From Chionis minor (taxonomy: Eukaryota; Chordata; Aves; Charadriiformes; Chionididae): a stretch of 64,000 bases of DNA. A model generated the notes under the pieces. It was not told where the DNA came from and made no database searches. It saw nothing but the letters and a program-made list of their open reading frames with translations. The translations under genes were made by a program, and so were the position numbers. Below are positions 1 to 60,141 of this stretch, one piece after another. Each line of letters opens with the position of its first letter. Position 1 is the stretch's first letter. Where the stretch lies: positions 62,001-126,000 of the forward strand of contig VZSF01008977.1 of the NCBI GenBank assembly GCA_013398295.1, in the 5' to 3' direction.

Positions 1-3000
1 TGACTAAACCGTTTTGTAGTTTCCTGTCTCTTTTCCTCTCTCCAAATGGAAGTTTCTTTCAGCAGCGCCCATTTTGTATATATGAGTGCAGTTCAAAAGT
101 TGACCCACAGGATCAGGTGTTTTTGCTTTGAGGACATAAGTGACCATTGGAATAGTGGGATAGAAGGCAAGCGACAGTAATCAACTACCCAATTTTAATC
201 TAATACTGCAAGTAACCAGACCAAGATTTGCCGATATGTAGCTATACTGGCTGAAACAGTTTCTATCCTTTCCTGATAAGGTCTGTCACCTCTTCCCATC
301 TCTTTGTCCTCATTGCCACCCTGACTTGTGCTGATATAGCTACTGGATTGAATCAGCTTTAGAAAATCACTAAGGGAAGATAGTAACGTTGTTTAGACTG
401 CTGATGTCTGTGAGTGCCATGTATTATCCAACTACATAGTCACAGCCCTCATTCCACACTGCCATGTAGCTGAAGTGCTCATTTCCACTTCTGACAGTAT
501 GGTCTAAAACACTGCTATTCCAGTTAGATAGTCTTTTACATCAATTTCACATAAACACAAATAACAGGAATATAAAACTATGGAGGTGTGATGAAAATCA
601 GAGGCTGAGGCAGTGGATCCATACACATTTCTCGGGTCTTGCTTTCTTAAACAGCTTCCAGTCAGGCCCGTAGTTTCTGCCTTGTAGTACTGGCGTAACT
701 GTTTCTGCATTCATGTGCTGAATTACCTCAGGGAACTGATCCAGTTTCAAAATAATCATTTTTCACTGGGCAGAGAGCAGGTAAATTCAGCTGCCACTAC
801 TGCCAAAATAAATAGTTGTAAAAATTAATATTCAGATCATTGTTCTTCTGAGTCCAGGAAAGGTGATAAAAAGACAAAAGAAGCAGTAACTCCATTAGAG
901 AAACATGAATCTAAAGTTTCTTAATAAACCCTTTCAAAGAGGAAGAACAGGGAGGATAGCTGATGCCAAAGATAAGGCAGAAATCTTTCTCTGGGATCGT
1001 TTCATTTCACTACGTAATTTTTTTGCTGTGAATTTATCCAAGAAAGTAAAAAGTAAGACCTCTGTGTATATAAAAATCAGCTTTGTTTCAGTACCAAATG
1101 GGTGATTATAATTAATCACGGAAAATTCACTTTGCTTCTTTCTTTTCTATTTCATAATAGGCATACGATCCTAAAAATATTGTAGCATTTTTGTATACGT
1201 GATTTCCAGGCATGGCCACTAACCAATTAGCCAATATTAGCTGACCCATGCAGAAACTTCCTCCAGTTTGTATCCTGATTAACACCAGCACTTTAAATCA
1301 CAGACTAGATTCAAGCCTCTGTGTCTCATGCTAGCAGCGTGACAAATAGCAAACCTAGCATTGCGTAATACTAACCAGCCAAAAATTAGAAGGGTCAGAT
1401 TCCAAGAGCACAAATCTAGATAACTGCAAGTCACAACTCTCTGTATATTTATTTACTTACCTAGGTATGCAGTGTATCAGACTTGACTTTTCTACAATTT
1501 ACTATCTTCTATTCTATTAGACTTTTCTAATTAGTTTTCCATCTCTTAAAAGTACAATCAGATTCCAGTTATTGTCAACACTGTATGTTTCATTCATATT
1601 ATGTATCTTTATTGTATTTGGATGTTTTATAGACTTTATGTCCTTCTAATATGATACCTCAGTTGTTCTGTTCTTTGATAACCTGTCGAGGACCTATGTA
1701 GAATATGCTTGTTAGCCCACTGTCCAGCTGTTTGTGGTTGTTCCTGGTGAAACCAACAACTTCAGGCTAGATTATTTCTCTCAACATAAAAAGACAGCAT
1801 GCACAGGTCATTCCAGAACATGTTCAAGGGAGTTTAGCACCCCGGTAGAGTCTCTGCCAGGCTGCAGGATCAGCAACAGCTGCCAGTATTGTCAAGTGCC
1901 AGGTACTAGAGACAAATACCTCTGACAGCCACACATTCTCACCTGAACTACAAGGAGCAGGTAGCAATGGACGTTTCACAGAGCAAAAATCTTTGACAGA
2001 ATGAAGTAGGCTTCAAAGAGTAATATAAACACTTGTAGGAGCTGATTGAAAGTAAATACAATTACTTGTTTGGGAATCTAATAAATGAAATGAGGAGATG
2101 GGCATCCTTGGCTGATCAGAAATGAGGGATGACACCAGTAAAGGTAGAATGGAACTGAATTGTGAACATCTTGATAGCAAAGACGGGCAGCTCTCGTTCT
2201 ATGTGCTAGAGTCAACTCTAAGATGCTAAGTGGAGTAAGTGGGTCAAAACAATGGACTAACAGAACAATCTTAATGACAGCATTTCAGATAGTTGATTTG
2301 CTAGAGAAAGATTGGGTTGGTTAAACCCAACAAAGAGGTGTTTATTACAATAAAATAGAAAATGTTGAGGCACTACCTTAGATTTTTAGCTCTGAAGCAA
2401 TAGGTAAATACTACTTAAAACCTACTGTTCAAAAAGAGTGAAGAAGATGTGCACATAGACTGGTTATGATAAGCTGGAGAGTAGTCTGTGTGAAAAATGA
2501 CCTCTGAAGTTATGGGCTTGACTGACAGGCAGGGTGGCAACAGTACCAATAATTGAGGAAAGAAGTAGCAAGACAGTGGTGACGTTTTGTTTTAGCATTG
2601 TTGAAATTAAGCTGACAACAAGAAGAAGGAAACGTCACAGAGAGAGGCCAGCAATTCAGACTGTAGTTTAGGGTTTGCATTCGTGTACATGATAAATGTG
2701 AATATGTTATGAAAGGAAGTTAGATTCAGTCCTAGGGGAGTGAGTCTGGAAGGCACAATCTGTCTCGATCAAAACATCCCTGTCAACCATTTACCAGGGC
2801 ATAAGACCATTCTTGTGGGAATCCTTGCAAATTAAAGCAGTAAAAATGGCTGGTGAGGTGAGGCACAGGAAAAGAAGTGAAAGTGGGCAAGCAAATGTAT
2901 GTTAAAATGAAGGACTTTACAATATAAATATATATTTTAAAAGAGTCATAAAATACAAAGGGTCAAAGCTGTAGGGTGAAACTATGCCAGCCACTTTGAA

Positions 3001-6000
3001 TAACTTGCAAAAAGTAACTGGTAGATCTTTTACTAAGTATGGAATTGGTCTTTGTTGAATATTCTGCTCAAAGTCCAACACAACATTTCCGTTGGTTTCA
3101 CTGTGCTGCTGCGAAGGTGGCGCAATGGTTTACACAATAACTCTTCAGCAAGATTTTCTTCTTAAACTCTAGATGCTCTAATTTTACTTACAGGTAAGGT
3201 TAGAGAAATAATTAAAAGAAAACCCAAAATATGTGGTTGTGTGAAATAATAATAGTCTATTTTGCTCTTTCACACTGTGTAGACATTGTTAGGGTTTTCA
3301 CAGTTCACAATGGTTGGGAAATGGCTGTACTGTAGAGGTTTGAAATACTCTGCTAGCCAAATATTGGACAGATGGAAGAGAAAGGTAAACTGGGTTCTGT
3401 TCTAAGTTCCATCATCCTTCTGTCCCTGTCCTTTCTCTTACTCAGCCTCAAACTTACTTGCCCAGGTCTCTTCATTTAATCTGTCCCAGTTTCATCTCTT
3501 CAAGTTGTTGATTCCAGGGTCCAGCAAGTTCTTCTTACCTCTTTGGTTTTTTCCTGCTCACCTCAAAGTTCTTCCATGTTCGTTTCCAATCTCCACTGTG
3601 CCTAAATCAAATCAGAAATGAATCTCTCTTCAAACTGAGACCCACAAGAGGCAGACGCCACAGAGAAGAGAGGCGAGACAGACTCTCTTCTGTCAGTTTG
3701 CGCTCCCAGGCTCACCCCCATGGCTTGTCCCAGTCTCAGCCTGTATTGTAGGGAGAACTTTGCTCTGGGCTGGGTGTGGTAACGGCACACAGAATCTTCA
3801 GGGAAGCTGACTGCTACAGTATAAATTCACACAAAATGCATGCAAATGGATATTTTTCACTTGGCAAATTGTGCATGGATTTTCATAAGAAAACCAAAAG
3901 GCCAAATTTGTACGGCATTGCTTGACATCTGTGTGCCACTTTGAAAATACAACCCTAGCTGCTTCCCTGCATTTGATTTGGAACTACTTACTAATAGCTA
4001 GTTAAATAGCTAGTTAAAAAACTTTCTGTCAAATGTCAGTTCCTTCCTTGTGTCAGAGTATGTGAGCCACTCTCATGTTTTTTCTCTGGAATAGCATGGA
4101 AGGGTATCCATTAACTTCAGTAAGACTAGAAGCAACCTCTTTGTTATTGTGTTTTTTCCTTAAATGCATTTTTATAATTTTATTTAAATATCAGTGTTCC
4201 CATATGAACATATTCTGTCATTGAAGGAAATCTTGTCTCAAGCTTTGAGATAGAAATCTGTTTGGAAAACATTCAGCTGCACGGTCTGCTTCCAAGTGTA
4301 TTCCAGAGTGACTGCCCAAAGTCAAGAGCATTACTCTGCACATATATTGGTGTAAATGAGATAAGTAGTTGTCCATCTTTATTGATAGAGAAATGATGGC
4401 ATTAGATACTGCTATCAAGAGTTATGTTTTTCTGGCTGTGTGTGGGATTTAGCTTTACACAGTCCATTTACAGTGACGGCGGCCACCCATCTAATCCCTG
4501 TGTACTGCTTTGAAAAAGCACCCATCTTTCCCTGCATTTTTGTAATTGAGGTAGATCAAGCAGATAACATATCCAATAAACTTTGAGATACATTTTTCTT
4601 TTTTGCTTGTTGTACTTTGCAACCACTCAGTATTTCAAGATACAAATAGGGAATCAGAGAATTAGTGCTGAAGGAATTAGAAAGTGAAGTTAAAGAGCAG
4701 AGGTAAGCCATTACTTTGACAGTAGTTCAGGTCCATCCGAACCACTGTATGTATAAAGATAGAATCTTTTTTTGGTGTGATGGAAATGTATAAATACATT
4801 GCCAGAGTGTCAGCTAATTAATAGTGTTTAAAACCAGCATGTCAAGAATAAACATAATCTCTACAAGGCCACTTGGGAAGCGAGAGAGAAAGACACGTTC
4901 CAATCTCATTTCCTATCTTCCAACTCCTAGTTCATGTTTCTATATAGAAGTGGAGTTACGGAAACTCACTGTTTATTAGCCTTCTGTTTTTAAAGAAATA
5001 CAAATGAAATAGGGTAAGGATTGTTAATTCTTGAACAGTGGGAGATAATCAACATGCTTTCCTCTAATTAGAATGTTATAACCAAAATTAGTCTAAAGGT
5101 GATTCTGTGTTAAACTCCATACATTTTATCTCTGCAACATGTGGATTTTACATTACAAAAATAATTTCTATTTGTTGTTCTTAGTGAATGAGCAGCCTCT
5201 TTCTTCCAGGAAGAAACTGTACTTTGACTTGTAATTCAGTTATTTTTAATCTTCATTTTTATTGTATTCTAAGTTATGATGTTTATAACATAATATTGGA
5301 CTTGTTTTTCACTGCAAATATTTTCAATAAGAATATAGGTTCATTAGTAATATGATGGGTGATTCCTAGTTGCAACAAACAAGCCTTCACCTTCAATCAT
5401 GAAAAATCATATTATGCCCCTAAACCTCCTAAAAACAAATAATAAGTGCAAATAAATGCTTTTGCTTCAGTGCTGTGACCTTGTTGCTATTAAAGCAGAA
5501 TTCAATTTGAATTATCCTGAACGACACATTAACTTAAAATAATTCTTTAAATCTGTCTTGTTCTTTAAATTATTAGTATTCACATTCAAATTTACATCTT
5601 TCTATTGTTCTTCATTTGAATGCCCAGACTACTTCTCCTTGTTTATCTTCCTAAATGCTTTTTAATACCCCTTTCACCAGACTGATGCCCTCCAGATATC
5701 TTCATTCTTGTGTACTAAACCCCTTTTATTAAGTATTCTTCAATTAAATCTATCAAAAATGATCCGTATCCAGAATGATCCTTCATGCAGTGTATATTGT
5801 ACATCAGAATATAATTTCACCAGCCCGTTTATAGAAATGGACTGCATCTGTTCATTTTGAAAAAAAGATTAAGTTTTGTACCTCACTGAAGCATCCCAGG
5901 CTTTTTTTCTTCCTTGTGAGTGTTAGAATCAAGCTTTTGCTATCGTAACAAGAGACAGATTTGAACACAGAAGTTACCGTGCGTGTTTGTGCCTTTCTTT

Positions 6001-9000
6001 ATGCAAATAACTTACTTTATTTTCAGTGAAATTATTTGCTTCAATTAGAGTTGCAGGATCAGACCTATCATATTGACCTTTATAAATTCCGTCTACGGAA
6101 AAGCTTACTTCTTTAAAATCAGAACTGCTGCCCCAAAGTCACTGTTTTACTCCTTTATCCCTCCTGTGTTGATAGCAAGATGAACCTGTTTATGAGCTTT
6201 CCATTTGGCAAGAACATGGTGTAATTTGGCATAACTCTTCATAGTTCTCATTTGTGTTGGTTGAGCTGTGTATCTCACATATGCCCACTCAACTGTGAGT
6301 AAAATCCCCAAATGTCAGAAGTCATAGATTTGGTTTTAAATATGAAAATAATGTAGTGCAAGATTATTTTGATACACATGGTAAAAAAAATCCTATGAAA
6401 TTATACAAGTCTAATATGTATTATTAGTTACTGATATGAATGTAGATTAGGATTTTTCTAAGGAAAGGATGGAATCTCTTTTTTCTCCAATGTCCTGCTC
6501 CTGTGATTTAATATTAAGTACAAGGGAAAATAATGTTAACTGTACTTCTTCAAGATGGTCAGTATTATCACATGAAGATGAAAATACTAGCTTGTGTCTG
6601 CAGCATAGACCGTAAATAGTAGAAGCTGACTTTTTCCTACTTATAACCTAAGATCCCAAGGATTTTCCCCCATTGAAGTTACTGGAAGTATTTTCACTGA
6701 CTTCAGAGGGAAAGAGGACTGGGTGCTGGTGACTGATTCAAAACCCAACAAAGTCAATAGGGATATTTTCTTTCATTTCCACAGCATTTTGATTAGACCC
6801 GTGAAGAGGACTAGCACTGATATCTGAAGCTCTATAAATTAATCAGACTGCATCTGCAAAATGTGCGTATTCTGCCTAGAAGTAGACAAGTTCAGTACAT
6901 ACTAAGTTCTCTCAGGAGGTGAAAGCTATTTTATCTTTTCATCAAATATTATCTTCTTTCTAAAATGTTTGTTTCACCTTAAACTAAATCCTTATCCTGA
7001 GAAGTCTCAAACAAGGCATAGCTGATGTTCCTTTCCTTCCTTCTCTCCAGAAACAAGAGCTTTTCTTTCTCTCCTTACCCATCCTTTTCTGATCTCTCTG
7101 CCCCTTAAGCAGGTCCCATTGGAACCATCCTTATTCCCAAACACCCACAGTGGCAAAGCTTGCTTTTTGCAGATACCTCTCCATTTAATTCATGCCATTT
7201 CTTGTACTAGCACATGTTGTTTGTGTAAAAGTCCTATGCTTAAGCTTTCTTACACAGTCTCTTCTTTCCTGGAAGAAACTTGACTGGCTCACAGCTACAG
7301 CTAAGTGTCAGGGAGCAAGGAAAATTTGTCCATGGAAGCAGGCTAAGGGCATTAAGGATTTCTCAAAAGGGGGAGATAAGGCCAATCAATACATATTCAG
7401 ACAAGAGTCGCATTTTTTCCACAGGATCATTCAGGATGATTTCAGATAGGATCATTCTTTTAAAACTTACACATTTGGGAACTGAAAAAAGCTGAAATTC
7501 AATACTATAGAGAGAACAGTTTCAGGTATTTGTATGGGAATGACATTGTGAACTATATTTTACTTATATGCAGCGTAGCCATTGGTCAACATAGTAATAT
7601 ATAGGATTCCAAACATGAAAAATATAGGACCATCTAGTATTCATCTGCCATAAACTTACTATGCTTTACACAACAAAACAACAAATAATAAGCTGTAACA
7701 TTAGAGACAAAGAGGTTGTTTCCTGAGCATAAAATGGGCATATTGTTCAAGATCTGTTTTGTCTTCTGATAAGTTTCAATACTCGGTGCAACACAAGATG
7801 ATCGCTGCATTGTTACTTTCACCTGTAAATTATCTGACCTTCCTCATGCTGAAGGAGTCACACAACTTACTTGCAAACATAGCTAACTGCTAGTTGTTTC
7901 AGAGAAAGACATGGGGTAAAGAATACTTGAAAAGGTAAGAAGATGGTCTGATGGACAGAACAAAGGCTCACAAATTAGCATTTATTAATTATTTTCTCGT
8001 TGCTATGAATGATTTAGTGGGTCGCCTGGGGCAAATCTCTTATCTGCTCCGTACCTTAGTTCCTGCATTTGCAAAATAGTATTAGCCAAAATGAATCTCA
8101 TTTAGTGCGATTAATATTAGTAAAGTGTTTTGAGAGCCTCATATAAAAGGTGCTCTAAACATACAATCTGTCATCATATTGTACTGTTTCAGGATCATTT
8201 GACCCACTTCTGAAATACATCCCACTGACATAAAATGCAACATAAAGCCACACAGGAAGAATGCACTTAGGAATTAGTGCTAGAAATGACACCTAGCCAA
8301 CGTATTATGTTCCCAAAGCAATTATGATTCAGATATACGGAAAAACTGTAAATATCTTTGATGAACTTTGTTCAGGGCACAATGCACTTTCTATGCAGAG
8401 TATCCTAAATGTTTTAAACCATCGGCTCCTTTTTTGATTCACGAGATTAGCAGCAGGACTTAACCAGCAACTGGCTCACCTTTGAGACATTTTATCCAAG
8501 TACTGATCCTGCCCAGTCTTGTTCAGTTTATTATGAGTTCTGATGAGATCATTTCCTTAGATGACACAGCTGCAGGATGCTTAGCTATTCAATTTTTATG
8601 TGTAGACACAGAACAGTTAGTGCCATTTGTAATTGAAAGCAGGTTCAATTGATAATACTTCATGAGAAGACTTTTTGGCCCATGGTCCACACAATTACGC
8701 ATCAGTACTGCAGTCCCCAGGCTGCACTTCTCTCCCCATACTCCTTAGCTCAGGCTGTGTAGTGGTTATGTACTTTCTTGCTCAGGAAGTAAGCAAGAGT
8801 AAGCACTTATTTCTGTGTTTGTCCTAACAACTAACTTCTGACTGACTTGTTAAATCAGAACAGTAAAAGAAGTAGAGTAAATGTAAATATGCCATTGCAT
8901 TTTTATGCTATAGTCTGAACTGTATAGTAGATATGATTTGGGCACTGGTGTCATTTTGTTGTTATCTCTTTGTCTACTTCTGGTCATCTCTCCAAAGTAC

Positions 9001-11648
9001 ATCTGAAAGGCACTTTATACATGTATGATGTGCATCAAAGTACTCAGAAGGTGAATGCAAAGATTCTATTCAAATAAGGATCTTGGAAACAATTTATATT
9101 CTAGCTTTCTAGTGGAGATAGTTGCAAGAGTTTTTGTTGGGTTTGTTTCCAGTGGGCTTGTCCAGTTTTACCACAGACTTTCGCTTATCATCAGAGCTGC
9201 TGTTGTCTGCGGATTGATTTGTTCATGAACAGCAGCATTTGTTCACAGGGACCAATTGTTTTAGATTCAAAATGTCACAATCCTACTTTTACTGGAACTA
9301 TGTCGCCCTGTCTCACTTTGCCGTTCAGGTATTTACATTTGCTTCTGCCTTTTGTGGTGAATTCTCAGATATCTTATATCAAATAAGGGATATGTATTTG
9401 AACATTTAGTTGGAGGTTAAATTTCTGGATTTTCTTGAAAAAGTTCTTATGAAGTTCTTATGAAAGAACTTCCATAAATCTTTGTCCAGAAAAGATCTCT
9501 GGAATATAGACTGTGTGCCTTAGAAGAATTCTCAGGGCTTAGCAAGATGGAGCCCTTGCTTCCCATCAAATTAACTTTTTTTTTGCATATTTTCAGATGT
9601 GTTCAGTCTCTTTCCTCTGCTTTTCCATTTTTGTCCATCCTGTGTCTAAGTCTTTCTGAATCTCCTGTTTTCCCTTACCTTCCTTTTTACTTCTTTCTCT
9701 GTTCTCCTTCTTTGCCACCTCGCTCTAGTTGGCTCCGTTTTCCTAAACGCATTCTCCTTTTCTCTCCATCTCAAACACAGCCTGTTGGTTCTTCTTTCTC
9801 TAGAGCCCTGATTAAGAATGTAGGTGATATCCTGCTTATCCACACCCAGTCTCTAGTGCTGCCCAGCAGACTTTGTGAAGCTTCCATGTCTCCATGTAAT
9901 GATTAGTTTGATTACACTCTTTCTTCTTGCCAAACATATCTGTGTCACAGAATACATTCAGATTCATATGTAATTACTTCAGTTATATAAATAAAGCTTT
10001 TCTGTCATTTTGACTGTTACTAGCCTGAAGAAACTAAAACCCACAAACTGAGCTTGATTCTGTTTCTGTATGGGCATCATTAGTAATACTGTCTGTTACA
10101 GTTCTGCTAGAGAAGTAGGCAGATGTGTTAGTGTAATCCCAATGGCAGTAAAGAAATTACAAGGATGTATGTAGGTGTAATTTTGCCTGCATACGTGTGT
10201 GTGTATATGCATATATAAATAGATATGCATATGGAGACAATTATATGGAGGCACTATTTTTTTCTAGTGATGATGCACAAATTGGAAGAAATGAAACCTG
10301 GCTCTTGAGCAGGAGTAAGTAAGAAAGAATTATGCTTACTCTGAATGAAAACCTGAGAAAATACACTTGGAATGCTTTTGCATCATTTTTTACATTTAAA
10401 AATTTATTTTTAAATTTAATTTAAAAATTAATTTACTAATTAGAAAAATTAATAAATTAATTCTAAAGTTTTGCGTTGTATTTGCTCAGTCTCAAGGCCC
10501 TGCAGAGTGTCATACATCAGAAGATTCATATGGTTCCTTCCAGCAGCCTTTAACTATACTTTTGAACTAGAAATGAATCACATTAGGGAAATAAAGTGAT
10601 CAAGGTGCTAGCAGAGAGCCCACTAGGCAAGATGAACCTGTGATCTGATGTATTATTGCAGTTGTTCCCACATCTCAGAGCTGTGGGAGAGATCGTATAT
10701 CAGATGTGGACTACATGTTTTCATAGGATGAACTCAGCTTTTTTCTTGGCTTCTTGGCTAACCTCCTTAAGTCAAAGAATCCTTATTGTTTGTCATTTTG
10801 TCATACTGTGGCTGTCCTTTTTCAGTTCATGTAGTAACAAACTGTTCTGGGCCTCAGATTTTATTGCAATGTTTTAATGACAGTCAGCACTAGAAGTTTA
10901 TCTCATGTAATAACAGATAGTCCATAGGTAATTTATAATGAGTGAAAGTCCCTGTAAGGTTCAAGAGCATTCAGACTTTTTAAAGGAATTATGAGCTAGG
11001 ATCCCAATGGTGTGCAGTGGCCATCTGATTCTCCGCTTTCTGTTCTTTTGTGATAGTGCATGAATATTGCGAGTGACTGAGAGCACAGCTGGATAAGAAA
11101 TACACAGTCTGCATTAACAAGAATCCTGGCACTCACAGGTTTAGTTTAAAATAGTCATATTCTCCAGTATTAGGTTACAGTAGCAGCTGAGAGTCTTTTT
11201 CATAATTCCTGTCCAGCTTCTCGCCTTGATTTAGTCTCCCCAAGTAGCACATGTACAAAGAACAGGTTTCCTACTGGAAAAGCAAACTCTTACTGAAACT
11301 TTCACATACTGTTGACTTAGTTAATCATTGCTTATAGCACAGAGACTTCGAATTTTCTTTGCATTAACTGTTGACATTCACACCTCAATGCCTTTTAACT
11401 AAATGTGCATCAACAGATAAACTGAAAGTTGAACATTGGGAAAGGTTACATTTTACTTAAAAAGGGTCATTAATTTGTTAGGACTGCCCATATTTGATAG
11501 TATTACAAATATGTCAGCCCCACCAAGGGTGCTGTTGTTTGTTATTCATGTTTTCCAATTACTTCAAAATGATTGTACTTCTGTTTGTACACAACTGACA
11601 TTTACTTTCCAGAATACATTAATCATTATTAATTTTGTATCTCTATAG
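1..11648. other. Upstream region, no supported exon
   Basis: AT-rich sequence without a coding exon I can support. Short open stretches are frequent but none shows both credible splice sites and family-like protein. Because the first recognised CFAP99 exon begins with an acceptor and not a start codon, the missing 5' exon or exons must lie here or beyond the window edge, so part of this stretch is probably intron. I see only low-complexity patches and faint, degraded repeat-like text (for example near 4640-4700). Confidence 0.6.
10388..10462. repeat. AT-only low-complexity tract with inverted repeats
   Basis: About 75 bases made almost entirely of A and T, rich in short TTTAAA/TTAATT inverted words that could pair with each other. 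It reads as simple low-complexity DNA, and no element boundary is visible. Confidence 0.6.
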
Positions 11649-56687
<45,039 letters not shown>

Positions 56688-59550
56688 AATACATTTGGAA
56701 CAAATTCAGGCCTGCTGGAAGTCTCCCAGTGTGCCTATTTACTACAAGGTTGAATTTTAATCTTTATTTCACCTTTACAGTGTGATTAGAAACATTTGGG
56801 TCATAATGGCATAACAGAGAAAAAAAAAGTGCTAATTTTTTTCAATAGAATTTTATTTCTAAGCTATAATGATACATTTTTTTTTCTGTTAGAATCAAAA
56901 GCTTTAAGAAACTGAAACCTTACCATCAAAGCTGCTGCAGCAGATTGGCAAATATCTGGGTAAGAATGTTGAGATCCGTATTTCTGTTATCATTGTATGC
57001 TATGCCATGGGTTGCTATGCTCATCTTCCAAAAGAATAAAAATGATGGCAAAAACCACACATTTGTTTACATAGTCATCTTTTCAGAAGGCACGGTCGGC
57101 CCAAGTTCCTTGTTAGGAATTATTACATGACAGTAATAATATTACATGACAGTAACTGTGTGTAAGAGGATCACCAGTTTCAACACCGGTTTTAAAGGAT
57201 GAGGGAAAAAATGTTTAGAAGGTTTAGATGATATGATAGCCTCCAGGAGCCAGAGACTAAATTCCATGACCTGCACAGACCATCCCTCTATTTGCAGATA
57301 TGAATCTCTTCAGTCTTTAAACAGTGGAAGGAGACCATAAAATTTTTTGATCTCTTTAGGTAGCTGCTTCGAGAAAAAGTCAAAATCCTGCTACTCACCT
57401 AGAAGATAATTTGCCCTCAATGACAATTTCTATACTGCGTAAAACAGCCTTTAAATCGCAAGATTTATTCTAGGCACAAAGCCAAGGAGGATATAAATCT
57501 GAATTAAAATCTGCACAGCAGGAAGACTATGTAATGTATTTCTATTTTAACTCGATGCCAGTTACTAAGTGTTTAATTATGGCTATTGCAAATATTTAAA
57601 TTGAAGGAAACTGTCGCTGACATTAGAGTCAGGCAGCTGCTTTTAATGCTCTCACATTACATTTCTCACTTTTTGCTGAAGGCAGCCTAATGGAGTTCTT
57701 TTGATGCCACCTAGCTGTGAAGATCACTTCCACAAGCTGATAAAATGTGTTTTATTTTTCATTCAAATATATGTTATGGTAGAAAGTAATGTAGGACTCA
57801 TTCTCAGTTGGAAGAATTAAGGAACATAGGAGAGTGAAAACAAGGAACGATTGCAGAACTACAGAGAAGAGGGAACTAAGACACTATGTCTAGTAGGGGA
57901 TTTTAACAGCCTAAAATGACAGACCCTTGGTGGCAGGGAGTTTATCTTCCTTTGTGGTTGTTCAGCATTCTGTTGCATTGTGGTTCCGGAACAAGAAAGC
58001 CAAGTGGCGACTGTAACACCTGGGGTTTCCAGAAGCCTACAATTATCAGGGCTGGCAGTCACGGTCTGGGATATTGCACGGCTGAATAGTACCTCTTAAC
58101 CTTTTTGCTGTATCTTGCATTTTGAGAATCAAAAGAAAAAAAACACTTTAAAAAAATCATGATTAAGCAAATAGCTAGATGGGAGTTTTTATGTCAGTAA
58201 TATGGAAACTTCTTCAACATGCATGCTTCTTCCCCGGTGATGTTGCACCCAGTTTTCAAAATTCTTACTGAATTGCAATCAGGCTGATTCATAACTATTT
58301 CCTTCTCCATGTTTTCCCTGCTCTCAAATGAAAGGACTGAGGAATACAGCTGTGGAATTTTTACCTTCAGAAGTCGCAAATAGTCCTACTGATACTTTAG
58401 GATCTGACACACAGTTGTCTTCAGAAAAGATGTTTTGAGGAACATAAAAGAATGTGAGTCTCTCCAGAGAAGTATCAATATATTCCTTTATTGATATTTT
58501 TATATCAATACAGCCTATTGATGTTTTCAGCACTGGCAGGTCCTGCAACAGAATACACAGAATAACGTTTAAAAATACCGCATTCCTTCTGACAAATGTG
58601 GATAACTTCGTGTTGGAGGCAGCAGATCCTACGTGGAACCACTCTGCCCCTGGTCACTAGAGCACCTTCTCTAGCATTCCTGTTGCAGCAATGTGGCAGA
58701 TCGCCCAGAAGCCTGAGGCAATCCAGTGCAGCGCCAGCAAAGCTCTGGTAGGACTTTCTAGCACTGGAGCCAGGCGTTCGAAGCAATACAGCTGCACTCA
58801 CGCTGCCGCCTCAGCCAGCGTCTGTGGCACCCACCATCCACCACCTGGTTAATGCACACACAGGTAACCCAGTCAGCAATGGCTCTGCGCTCCGAGCTCC
58901 TCCACGCGGAAACACGGGTGGATGAATAATTCACCATTCATTCATTTACACATTTGTTACACCATTTGTAGCCAAGAAGACAAGGGTAAGTGAACAAGGC
59001 TGACTCTTCGGTCATCTAACCAAAAAGACTTACAAAATTAGAGGTTTCACCTGTCTGATCTTAGTGACAGACTCATTAAGAAACCCTTTTAGTGCTGAAA
59101 GCTGCACATTCCAGAGGGCTCTTGTTTCTGTGTAAACGCCAGACCACAAAAGCCTTGGCACGCAACTGAGGTGTCACGAAGAGGCCCAGATGAGCTGAGG
59201 GTTCTCAGCCCTGCAACGAGCATCAGCCACAGGGTGTTCGTCCCTTGTGTAACGCAGTCACTGCCTGCTGGCCCTTGGCTCCCTCTTCCAAATCAGCCCC
59301 GCTAACGAGGCAAAGCCCACGCTTGGTGACTGCCTGGCTAGGTAATCCGACATGCCCTAGACATCACAGGTATTTTATTATTTAAACGAAACCAAAGACA
59401 CTGAGACGGATAGGTTGGAATAGCAAGCAAAACAAAAAAATACCTAGTACAAATCTCAAGTGCTGTTGACGCAGGGGAGAAGGCAGCGAGAAAACCCACC
59501 AGGAAAAGCTTCGCGTTTATCTGCAAAGAGCCAAGCAGGCGGGCACGGGT
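56688..59550. other. CFAP99 3' UTR and intergenic region
   Basis: Includes the likely 3' UTR (with the second AATAAA at 57035-57040). It then continues as AT-rich sequence whose GC content rises from about 58600 toward the CpG island. No exon or repeat is recognised. Confidence 0.6.
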
Positions 59551-60024
59551 CAGTGAGACCTGGGGAAGGCCGGATGATCCTTGCGTTCAGGCAAAGCAGC
59601 TGGGAAAAGCCCTTTTCGGGGGCGAGGTGAGGGCACCGACAGCCCCTCTCCTGCAAGCGATTGCAACGAGCTGCAGGGGGGACGTGGGCGAACTACGCCA
59701 GAGGCAACAGGTAACGATCTCCCAATGGATGGCTCCGGTGAATGCTGCTCAGTGCACCGGAAGCATTTCCAGAAGGCTTGGGGACGGGATGGGACAGTCA
59801 GCCAGACCCCCAAAGTTCACTACCACCGCCACATCCCCCCGGCCAGCAACACTGCAGAGCACAGCAAAAGCGCAGTCCCGCTCGGCCGGCCGGCGGAGCC
59901 GAACTAACGCAGGGACCGAGGAAGATTTCCCCGGGGGCTGGCAGCCCCCCGGGCTGGGCGCCCGGCGCTGAGGGGGCCGCAGGCCGCGGGCAGCCCCGCG
60001 CAGGCCGCCCGCCCCGCCCCGCCC

Positions 60025-60141
60025 NNNNNNNNNNNNNNNNNNNNNNNNNNNNNNNNNNNNNNNNNNNNNNNNNNNNNNNNNNNNNNNNNNNNNNNNNNNN
60101 NNNNNNNNNNNNNNNNNNNNNNNNNNNNNNNNNNNNNNNNN
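60025..60141. other. Assembly gap of 117 N
   Basis: Run of Ns flanked by extreme GC on both sides, as expected where GC-rich promoter sequence failed to assemble. Open frames that cross it are artefacts. Confidence 0.97.

Noticed and set aside
682..771. Open segment ending in CAG|GTAAAT that could be a 5' exon
   Set aside because: No ATG, no good acceptor and no family-like residues.
4640..4702. Short acceptor-donor segment with Glu/Lys-rich reading
   Set aside because: Text resembles a degraded interspersed repeat and has no initiator codon.
9272..9328. ATG-started 19-codon segment followed by GTATTT, phase-compatible with the first CFAP99 exon
   Set aside because: The peptide does not resemble an N-terminus I would expect for CFAP99 and is short enough to be chance; it would need a supporting junction read.
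9547..9906. 119-codon open frame, + strand
   Set aside because: Pyrimidine-rich low-complexity text (Phe/Ser/Leu/Pro), no splice or domain evidence.
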